Source of the DNA: Halorubrum californiense DSM 19288
GTDB lineage: Archaea; Halobacteriota; Halobacteria; Halobacteriales; Haloferacaceae
DNA length: 42,944 nt
Direction of reading: 5' to 3'
NCBI RefSeq assembly: GCF_000336875.1
Contig: NZ_AOJK01000009.1
Coordinates: 1 to 42,944 of the forward strand
A program made the position numbers and the translations under genes. The first letter of the stretch is position 1. Every line of letters begins with the position of its first letter. Under the pieces are notes generated by a model, which was not told the DNA's origin, made no database searches, and worked only from the letters and a program-made list of their open reading frames with translations. Positions 8,075-14,696 of the stretch are shown here, piece after piece.

Positions 8075-8149
8075 GGATCCCGTACGCACGGATCTCATAC
8101 AGCCGGATTCCACACGGCCGGATCTTGCGCATCCGGATCTCACACATTT
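8075..8149 (+). repeat. Five-copy imperfect 15-bp tandem repeat
   Basis: Units start at 8075, 8090, 8105, 8120 and 8135, each beginning GGAT and varying after it (for example GGATCTCATACAGCC, GGATTCCACACGGCC). On the minus strand, each unit would encode five residues of the form xxIRx. It sits directly after the amidase gene. Confidence 0.7.
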
Positions 8150-8316
8150 ATACGCGTGAGGAACATATCGTCTCTTGCCGAAGACCGACGCTTTTCTCGT
8201 TGGAATTCGGCGTTAATCGATCCGCGCGCCCGTCCCGACCACTGGGCGGCGTCGCCGACGACAGCCCGGGGGTCCGCTGTCCGGCCGCCGCCCGTCCGCC
8301 TCCCACCGCCGCTTCG

Positions 8317-8369
8317 CCTTTCGCCCGTCTCCCCTTCCGCTTCCACCCCTTTCGCCCGTCTCCCCTTCC
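8317..8369 (+). repeat. 22-bp direct repeat in a pyrimidine-rich block
   Basis: The same 22 bases starting CCTTTCGCCCGTC occur at 8317-8338 and 8348-8369, a 31-bp period, within a C/T-rich segment. The strand bias makes it unlikely to be coding. Confidence 0.7.
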
Positions 8370-8658
8370 CTCTGCCACAGCTTCACTTCTCACTTCCACC
8401 GACGCCCGGTCTCGTCCGCTTTCGGCGCGCTCGACGTCGCTGATTCCGTGTCGCAGTACCGAACGCCGGAGCGATTCGGGGGACGCCGCGGCGGGAGTCG
8501 CTTCGTTCGGAGGAGAGTATCTGTACTGATAACTCGGCCGGTAGGTACTTACGTCGCTCGCAGGAGGAAGTAGACGCCGCGGACGAATCCGGTCGGCCCC
8601 ATCCCGTTCGGGCGGGCCGTCCGGCCGCTCGCTTCCACCGTCCGTCGTCCGTCGGCTT

Positions 8659-8702
8659 GGGTTCGGGTCCACCCGCTCCCACACCGAGCCCGAACCCGTT
8701 TT
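8659..8702 (+). terminator. Hairpin plus T-tract
   Basis: Perfect 9-bp arms GGGTTCGGG (8659-8667) and CCCGAACCC (8689-8697), 21-nt loop, followed by GTTTT. It looks like a terminator for plus-strand transcription, which would imply a transcript in the preceding gene-free region, or a late end of the amidase message. Confidence 0.35.
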
Positions 8703-8790
8703 GCGTTCGCTTCCACCTGACAGCGGCGGTGCCCGGTGTCCGGGGCCGAAGCGCAAGGCCGAAACCCTCAGCCGACGAACCGGCGGTAGA

Positions 8791-9828
8791 ATGTTCCCCC
8801 GCGAGTACCGCGGCGTCGCCTTCGTCGTCGCGCTGTTCCTCGTCGTTCAGGTGGGCGCGCTGGCGCTGGTCCCCGAGTTCGCCGAGAGCGGCTATCAGGC
8901 GGTCGAGAACCCCGATAACCCCGCGAACAGCGTGCTGTACGTCGTCGCCATCGTCGCGATGACCGGGCTGATGCTGGCGGCGTTCCGGTACGACCTCGAC
9001 CGGGCGATCCGCCTGCTGATCGTCGGCGTCTCGGCGTATCTCTCGTGGTACGTGTTCTCCGCGCTCGTCTCGCCGCTCGCGGCCGCCGTCCCCGCGGTCG
9101 CCGTCGCCGTCGGCCTGCTCGTCCACCCCGAGTGGTACGTGATCGACGCCGCCGGGGTGTTGATGGGCGCGGGCGCCGCGGGACTGTTCGGCATCTCCTT
9201 CGGCCTGCTGCCCGCGCTCATCCTGCTTACCGTCCTCGCCGTCTACGACGCGGTCTCGGTGTACGGCACCGAACACATGCTGTCGCTCGCGGAGGGGATC
9301 ATGGACCTGAACATCCCCGTCGTGTTGGTGATCCCCCTGTCGCTGTCGTACTCGCTGCTCGACGGCGAGTCGGCCAGCGACGAGGCCGCGGGGGTCGGTG
9401 ATGAGGAGGAGTCGGACGCGGAGTCCGCGTCTATCGACGACGGGGAGTCAGTCTCCGGCGACGCCGACGAAGGCGCCGCTGCGGACGGGGACGAGGGCAA
9501 CGAAGCCCCCGCCGATCCCGGTGACCGCGACGCCTTCTTCATCGGCCTCGGCGACGCCGTCATCCCGACGGTGCTGATCGCGAGCGCGGCGACGTTCTCG
9601 CCGGCGAAGGACCTCGGCGTCCCGCTGCTCGGCGTCAACCTCCCCGCGCTGCTCGCGATAGTCGGAACGCTCGGGGGACTGCTCGTGCTCATGCGATGGG
9701 TGATAAAGGGCCGGCCGCACGCGGGGCTTCCCCTGTTGAACGGCGGCGCGATCGGCGGCTACCTCGTCGGGTCGCTCGTCGCCGGCGTCCCGCTTCTCGA
9801 AGCGCTGGGGCTCGCGACGTTCTTCTAA
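8791..9828 (+). CDS. Presenilin/signal-peptide-peptidase-type intramembrane aspartyl protease
   Basis: A multispanning membrane protease of 345 residues (family A22, archaeal PSH type). All three hallmark motifs are present: YD at Y152-D153 in a membrane helix, GLGD with D255, and a PAL-type motif at P314 in GLPLLNGG. Nine hydrophobic segments fit the fold. Between helices 6 and 7 (about residues 192-248) there is a long acidic Glu/Asp/Ser/Gly insert, matching the position of the cytosolic loop in presenilins. The ATG at 8791 is the first codon after the non-coding stretch and starts right before helix 1. Archaeal PSH proteins cut membrane helices, but the natural substrates in haloarchaea are unknown to me. 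It has no operon partner. Confidence 0.88.
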   Translation: MFPREYRGVAFVVALFLVVQVGALALVPEFAESGYQAVENPDNPANSVLYVVAIVAMTGLMLAAFRYDLDRAIRLLIVGVSAYLSWYVFSALVSPLAAAVPAVAVAVGLLVHPEWYVIDAAGVLMGAGAAGLFGISFGLLPALILLTVLAVYDAVSVYGTEHMLSLAEGIMDLNIPVVLVIPLSLSYSLLDGESASDEAAGVGDEEESDAESASIDDGESVSGDADEGAAADGDEGNEAPADPGDRDAFFIGLGDAVIPTVLIASAATFSPAKDLGVPLLGVNLPALLAIVGTLGGLLVLMRWVIKGRPHAGLPLLNGGAIGGYLVGSLVAGVPLLEALGLATFF

Positions 9829-10176
9829 GTCGGCTTCACCGAAGCTGCCGAAATCTCGACTCCGCGGCCGTGCGACGTTATTTATGATGACTTGCTGACC
9901 GACCCGACTACCACCGAAGCCCCAGCCGCGAGGCGGGCGCACGCTCGCTGCGCTCCTCGTCGCTCACTCCGTTCGCTCCTGCGGTGCTTTCGTCGCCTGC
10001 GCCCGCCTCGCGACTGCCCCTTCGAGTCCCGCCCGACCGCGACCGCCCCGCACCTCACACCTCCCCAGCCTCGCCGCTCACGCCCTCCGGGCGTTCGCGG
10101 CGTCCCTCGCGCGTGCTCCTCGCGGCCGCCGCTTCGCTCCGGCCGCTCGCAGGCACGCGCCACCGTAGAAAATGCG
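9829..10176. repeat. Gene-free interval rich in inverted repeats; possible dispersed element
   Basis: This 348-bp interval holds no supported gene. A TATTTATGATG element at about 9881-9891 is followed by a block with inverted repeat arms at 9923-9941 and 9998-10016 (19 bp, one mismatch, 56-nt loop), and a second set at about 10109-10128 and 10140-10160. The block is full of C-G-C-T-C-style low-complexity stretches. From memory, near-identical runs recur in intergenic DNA of Halorubrum genomes, which would make it a dispersed non-coding repeat, but I could not check this. Confidence 0.5.
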
Positions 10177-10686
10177 TTAGTCGTCGTCCGCGGGGTTCCC
10201 GTCACGCGTCTTCACCGCGACGCCGGAGCCGAGCTGCTCGGCCTCCGCGCCGGAGAGTTCGGCCCGGCCGACCCCGAAGATCTCTCCGTCGTCGTCGACG
10301 ACGAGTACCTCGTCGCCCGGCCGGATCCCGGCGTCGGCCGCGGTGACGAACTTCGCGAACGCGTTGCGCCCCTCGCGCACGAACGGCTCGCTCTCCTCGC
10401 CGACGACCATCCGGTGTCGCGGTGCGGAGAACGTCTCGGCGATCCGCTTCCCGCCCGCGAGCCCGAGCGTGAACCGACCGTCGGTGCCGTACGAGACGAG
10501 CCGGTTCCCCTCGCTGCTGCCCGGGGTGTCGTCGACGTCGCCGTCGATCACCTGCCGCGGCCGGCCGCCGCTCGACCGGCGCACGGTGAGCGGGGCGTCC
10601 GGCGGGAACAGGGCGTCGCCCGCGCCGGCCCCGAACTGGTAGTCGGCGGCGGTCCGCAGGTCCGCGAGCGTGTCTGCGTCGGTCAT
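10177..10686 (-). CDS. PUA-domain RNA-binding protein
   Basis: A 169-residue protein with a C-terminal PUA domain (about residues 85-160: FVREGRNAFAKFVTAAD, then IRPGDEVLVVDDDGEIFGVG), a fold that binds structured RNA in tRNA and rRNA modification enzymes. The N-terminal half (LADLRTAADYQFGAGAGDAL) resembles the domain preceding PUA in archaeosine tRNA-guanine transglycosylase-related stand-alone proteins. So it probably acts in RNA modification, perhaps as an accessory factor, but no catalytic residues are visible. The ATG at 10686 begins MTDADTLADL; upstream sequence is non-coding. It lies 65 bp downstream of the large regulator gene on the same strand and may be cotranscribed. Confidence 0.82.
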   Translation of the reverse strand: MTDADTLADLRTAADYQFGAGAGDALFPPDAPLTVRRSSGGRPRQVIDGDVDDTPGSSEGNRLVSYGTDGRFTLGLAGGKRIAETFSAPRHRMVVGEESEPFVREGRNAFAKFVTAADAGIRPGDEVLVVDDDGEIFGVGRAELSGAEAEQLGSGVAVKTRDGNPADDD

Positions 10687-10751
10687 GGCCGCGGTTCTCC
10701 GCGCGCGCTGAAAGCGATTGCGACAGCGCCCCGAGTCGTCGCCCCGACCTC

Positions 10752-13700
10752 TCAGCCGAGCGCGGGGTACGCCACGGCGACCCCGTCGCCGTCGACGCGC
10801 CAGCGGTCGGCGACCGCTCGGTACGCCGCCGGGTCCGCCGCAGACTCCGCCGGGATCGGTTCCGGCGGCGCTTCCCGGAGGACCGCGGTCAGCGCCTCGC
10901 GGTCTATCGGGCCCGAGTCGGCCACGCTCACTGAGAGCAGATCGGCGAGCCGGTCGGCCGCCGAGACGATCGCCCGGGCGCTCCCGATCCGGTGGGCCAG
11001 ATCGAGGGCCGCGATCAGCCGCTCGGCGGCCGCGGCGGTGTCGCCGCGCTCCGCCTCCGCGGCGCCCAGCGCCGCGAGCGCCTGCGCCTCGACCTGCGTG
11101 AACCCGCCCGTCCTCGCGGCGGCGACCGCGTCCGTCAGCGCCGCCGCCGCGGCGTCGCCGTCCCCGCGAGCGAGCGCCAGCCGCCCCCGGATCCGGTCCA
11201 GTTCGGCGAGACGCTTCCGCCCCACGTGGTCCTCCAGCAGCGACGCGGTCCGCTCGATCCGCCGCGCCGCCTCGGGCAGGTCGCCGTCGTCGATCGCCAC
11301 CTCGACGAGGATCGCGGTCACCATCGCGCACCGCGTGTCGGCGCCGAGGCGGTCGAGGCCGTCGAGCGCGGCCGTCAGGAACCGCTCCGCCCGGTCGAGG
11401 TCGCCCGCGAGGTGTGCCGCGCTGCCGAGGTGGCTCAGCGCGAACGCCTCGTACATGTCCGAGCCGATCCGCTCGGCGGTGGCCCGCGCCTCGGACGCGT
11501 GGGCGACCGCCTCGCCGACGGCGCCGCGCTGCTCGGCGACCGCCGCGAGGTTCAAAAGCGAGATGGCCTCGCGGTGTTCGTCGCCGACGGTCCGGTAGCC
11601 GTCGAGCGCGCGTCTCGCCGTCCGCTCGGCCGCGTCGAGGTCGCCGCGCCGCCGCAGCGCGACCGCGAGGTTCGCCCGGACGTTCGCCTCTCCGTGGGTG
11701 TCGTCGTATGCGCGGAACAGGTCGCCGGCGACCCGGTAGTGGTCGAGGACCGCGTCGGTCCCGTCGAGGGAGTCGAGCGCGTTGCCGGCGTCCATCAGCG
11801 CCTTCGCCCTCGCGATGGGGTCGCCGACCTCGGCGGCGATGGCGTACGCCCGCGAGGCCGCCTCGTAAGCCACCTCGTAGTCGCCGTCGAAGTGGGCCGC
11901 CTGCGCCCGTCCCCGGATCGCCGCCGCGAGACCGCCCCGGTCGCCCGCTGCCGCGAACAGTTCCTCGGCCCGCTCGTATCGTTCGCGCGCCGCGTCGTAC
12001 TCGCCGCGCCGCCGCGCGACGTCGCCGTACCCGCGCTGGCGCTCGGCCGCGCCCGCCTCGTCCGCCGGCCGCCACGCGTCCAGCGCCGCCCTCGCGCCGT
12101 CGAGGTCGCCGGCCTCGACGTACATCCGCGCCACCCACTCCGGCGGCCGATTCCGCAGGTCGTCCGGGCACGCGTCCGGGAGCTCGATCCACGCGCAGCG
12201 CACGCGTCCGTACAGCGGCGCGAGCCGCGGGTAGCGCCGACCGACGCCGTACACCGCGCGGACCGTCTCGGCCGCCCACGCGCTCGGGTCGCGCTCGATT
12301 CGGTTCACCGTCGGTTCGTCCCCGCCGACGGCGCGCCGGACGCGGGCGCGACGAGCGGGGTCGTCCGCGAGCGCGAGAACCCGCGAGACGGCCCGTCCCA
12401 CGCGTCTGGCGACGACCGGCCCCGGCTCCCGCTCGACGAGTCGCTCCAAGAACAGCACCGACCACTCGTCGTGGACCGCGCGGTACTCCCCGTCGCCCGA
12501 CCGGACGAGGGCCGACCCGACGAGGCGGTCGAGCGCACGGCGAACCTCGTCGACGGTCGGCGACTCGTCGCCGTCGGTCCCCGTCCCGGTCTCAGGTCCG
12601 CCGCTCCCGTTCGGCCCGTCGACGAGCGCGTACGCCAGGGTCCGGGAATCAGCCACGCCGGCGACGTTGAGGAGGTTCACCAGCACCGCGACGTCCGCGG
12701 TCGGTGGCGGCCGATTCCTCGCCTCCCGGACCGCCTCCGCGACCGCCGCCTCCAGTCCGGACTCGGGGCCCGCGCCGTCGCGGCCGGCCGTCGCGTCGTT
12801 CGCGTCGGTTCCCGGCTCCGAGGCGCCGCCGGCGCTCCCTTCCCCCACCCTGACGACGCTCGCGCCGTCGCCGGTCGCGCGGACGAGCCGGTGGACGAGC
12901 GCGAGCAGTTCGCCGACGCGCTCGTCGTCGGCGCGCCGCACGTCGGCGAGCAGCGCGGCCGGGTCGGCCGCGGGCGCGGACCCCGTACGGTCGGCGACGT
13001 GGTCGACGAACCGCTCTACCTCGCGCTCGTCGAGCCGCGGCATCCGCACGGTCGCCATCTCCCGGCGGTAGCGGAGGTCGGCGGGCGACAGCGGGAGCCC
13101 GTTCGGGTCGTCGTACGGCTCCTCGCGAGCGTCGAAGAGGAAGGACACGTCGTCTCGGTCGGCCAGTTCGCGGGCGACCCCGACGGCCTCGGCGGCGTCC
13201 GGATAGACGGCGTCTTCGACGACGACGAGGTGGTGACCGTCGCCCTCGGTGACGCGCTCGCGCAGTCGCTCCGTCGCGGAGAACGGGTCGCCGCCGTCGC
13301 TCGGGCGATAGGTCACAGGGCCGCACCCCGAACGGAACCACTCGACCGCGACGCACCGGCAGACGGTACTCTTCCCGCTGCCCGGCGGGCCGACCAGCGC
13401 GTGGTCCCTCGCCTCGGCGAGGCCGTCGACGAGCAGCCCGGCGATCGAACGTCGGTCGCCGTCGCGCACCGTCGTCCTGTCGAGGACGTATCCCGCGTCG
13501 ACCTCCGGGAACGACGCCGTGGCGCGGAGCGGTCCGTACGGGTCCGGGTCGCCGGAGAGCCGGTCCGCGTCGACCGCGTGGAACCCCTGCGCCGAGAGCG
13601 CCCGCCGGCCGTCGTCGCCCGAACCGATCCGCCCGAAGAGCCCGCCGGCGGCGCTCGCTCTCCGACCGTCCGCCCCCGCATCTCGGTCCGCTCGGTCGGA

Positions 13701-14579
13701 CGCCTCACCGCCGCCCTCATCGACTGAGTCGTCGGACTCCTCGGTCTCGGCTCGGTCGCTCGCGCCCTCAACCCGGTCGCCAGCGCCCCGCCCCGCCGCA
13801 GAGCGATCCATCGCCGCGAGCGCCTCACCGACGTCACGCCCGCGGTCGACCAGCTCGCGCACCTTGGTCTCAGCCCACGCGACCGCCTCCGGCTCGGTCG
13901 ACGCCGCCGCGCCGTGGAGCGTGCCGGCGTCGTCGAAGGTGAGGAGCAGCGCGGTCCCGTCGGCCGCGACGACCCCGGCGTCGACGGCGTCGACCGCGGC
14001 GACCCGGCAGTCGTCCCGGCGCGCGACGGCGCCGAGGTCGTCCGCGAAGCGCTCGGCCGCGTGTCGGTACGCCCGGTCCGCCAGCGTCAGGTCGACGGTC
14101 CCGCCGCCGGCGGCCGCGCGCCGGAGTCGCTCCGCGATCCGGGGGTACGGGAACGCGGGCAGCGCGGCGGCGACCGAGTCCGCGTTGGCGAGCGCCTCGT
14201 CGAGGACCTCCAGCGGTCGGTAGGGATCGGGGGCCGCGGCCCGGTACGTCTCCGCACCGCGGAGGACAGCCGGATCGACGTCGACGTCCGCGCCGAGCGG
14301 GTCGAGCACGTCGCCCGCGGCCGCGAGGTCGTCCGCGACCGTTAGGAACTCCCGGTACGCGGCCGCGAGCAGGCGGCCGGAGAGCGTCGTCCGATACCCG
14401 TCGGTCTCGCCGGCGACGAGCCCGGCCGCCTCCAGCTCGTCTATCGCGCGGTTCACCGTCGACCGGGAGTGGCCGAGCGCGTCGACGAGCTCGTGTTTGC
14501 GCAGCGGCTCCGCGGCGAGCCGTTCGAGGAAGTCGAGGCGGCGCTCGGCGACGCCCACGAGCTCGGACGGCTCCGTCAT
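10752..14579 (-). CDS. wHTH - FilR1-like - STAND NTPase - TPR regulator
   Basis: A 1275-residue cytosolic protein joining a transcription factor to a signalling ATPase. Residues 1-75: winged helix (LRKHELVDALGHSRSTVNRA, helix-turn-helix). About 105-250: domain like the middle, ligand-binding domain of FilR1-type regulators (VDPAVLRGAETYR; FDDAGTLHGAA). About 255-330: acidic linker. About 375-700: P-loop NTPase with Walker A GPPGSGKST (K403) and Walker B HHLVVVED (E455-D456), then a winged-helix-like segment ending VHDEWSVLFL (H703), typical of STAND ATPases. About 815-1225: TPR-type helical repeats. STAND proteins are ATP-gated switches that assemble on sensing a ligand; the TPR part likely senses or recruits it. 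Divergent from the ALDH-like gene, with a dyad between them. I do not know a studied homologue. Confidence 0.82.
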   Translation of the reverse strand: MTEPSELVGVAERRLDFLERLAAEPLRKHELVDALGHSRSTVNRAIDELEAAGLVAGETDGYRTTLSGRLLAAAYREFLTVADDLAAAGDVLDPLGADVDVDPAVLRGAETYRAAAPDPYRPLEVLDEALANADSVAAALPAFPYPRIAERLRRAAAGGGTVDLTLADRAYRHAAERFADDLGAVARRDDCRVAAVDAVDAGVVAADGTALLLTFDDAGTLHGAAASTEPEAVAWAETKVRELVDRGRDVGEALAAMDRSAAGRGAGDRVEGASDRAETEESDDSVDEGGGEASDRADRDAGADGRRASAAGGLFGRIGSGDDGRRALSAQGFHAVDADRLSGDPDPYGPLRATASFPEVDAGYVLDRTTVRDGDRRSIAGLLVDGLAEARDHALVGPPGSGKSTVCRCVAVEWFRSGCGPVTYRPSDGGDPFSATERLRERVTEGDGHHLVVVEDAVYPDAAEAVGVARELADRDDVSFLFDAREEPYDDPNGLPLSPADLRYRREMATVRMPRLDEREVERFVDHVADRTGSAPAADPAALLADVRRADDERVGELLALVHRLVRATGDGASVVRVGEGSAGGASEPGTDANDATAGRDGAGPESGLEAAVAEAVREARNRPPPTADVAVLVNLLNVAGVADSRTLAYALVDGPNGSGGPETGTGTDGDESPTVDEVRRALDRLVGSALVRSGDGEYRAVHDEWSVLFLERLVEREPGPVVARRVGRAVSRVLALADDPARRARVRRAVGGDEPTVNRIERDPSAWAAETVRAVYGVGRRYPRLAPLYGRVRCAWIELPDACPDDLRNRPPEWVARMYVEAGDLDGARAALDAWRPADEAGAAERQRGYGDVARRRGEYDAARERYERAEELFAAAGDRGGLAAAIRGRAQAAHFDGDYEVAYEAASRAYAIAAEVGDPIARAKALMDAGNALDSLDGTDAVLDHYRVAGDLFRAYDDTHGEANVRANLAVALRRRGDLDAAERTARRALDGYRTVGDEHREAISLLNLAAVAEQRGAVGEAVAHASEARATAERIGSDMYEAFALSHLGSAAHLAGDLDRAERFLTAALDGLDRLGADTRCAMVTAILVEVAIDDGDLPEAARRIERTASLLEDHVGRKRLAELDRIRGRLALARGDGDAAAAALTDAVAAARTGGFTQVEAQALAALGAAEAERGDTAAAAERLIAALDLAHRIGSARAIVSAADRLADLLSVSVADSGPIDREALTAVLREAPPEPIPAESAADPAAYRAVADRWRVDGDGVAVAYPALG

Positions 14580-14603
14580 ACGTCCGCACGCACCATACCG
14601 ACC

Positions 14604-14611
14604 TACATAAC
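14604..14611 (-). promoter_or_regulatory. TATA-like box of the STAND regulator gene
   Basis: On the minus strand GTTATGTA lies about 28 nt before the ATG at 14579 with a BRE-like GAAAC just upstream. A leaderless transcript is expected. Confidence 0.45.
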
Positions 14612-14641
14612 TGTTTCTTCAGTGACGACTCCTCGCACGCG

Positions 14642-14658
14642 GTGACACAGTGTTTCAC
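14642..14658. promoter_or_regulatory. 17-bp dyad, candidate operator between divergent genes
   Basis: GTGACACAGTGTTTCAC is a palindrome apart from one mismatched pair (C14646/T14654) and the central base. It lies in the 117-bp region between the regulator (start 14579) and the ALDH-like gene (start 14697), eight bases before the latter's TATA-like GAATAAG (14666-14672). Binding there could block or assist promoter recognition. The divergent neighbour with its N-terminal winged helix is the obvious candidate binder. Confidence 0.5.
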
Positions 14659-14696
14659 GGGGTGAGAATAAGCCGGATGACGCCGCAGTCGGCCCC

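Larger units (their letters stand above)
8034..8790. other. 757-bp gene-free interval
   Basis: I found no supportable gene on either strand; open frames here have unnatural composition (Arg, Pro, Ser rich). It contains five 15-bp imperfect repeats (8075-8149), a TATA-like TTTATA at 8147-8152, a pyrimidine-rich block with a 22-bp direct repeat (8317-8338 and 8348-8369), and a hairpin followed by TTTT (8659-8702). A small RNA is possible but nothing matches a known RNA by eye. Confidence 0.5.

Noticed and set aside
5067..8147. A 1026-codon open frame on the minus strand
   Set aside because: It lies antisense to at least five well-supported genes (PhoU-domain, small proteins, SRPBCC, amidase). 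The predicted protein is Arg/Val/His/Asp-rich without motifs. Long antisense frames are common in DNA with G/C third positions.
8034..8790. RNase P RNA, 7S RNA or a tRNA in the gene-free interval
   Set aside because: A GGAGGAAG near 8561 recalls RNase P, but the other conserved elements were not found at suitable distances. No cloverleaf or SRP-like helix was seen.
10992..13727. A 911-codon open frame on the plus strand inside the STAND regulator gene
   Set aside because: It is the antisense shadow of the regulator gene, with Arg/Val-rich composition and no motif, while the minus strand has Walker motifs and a winged helix.
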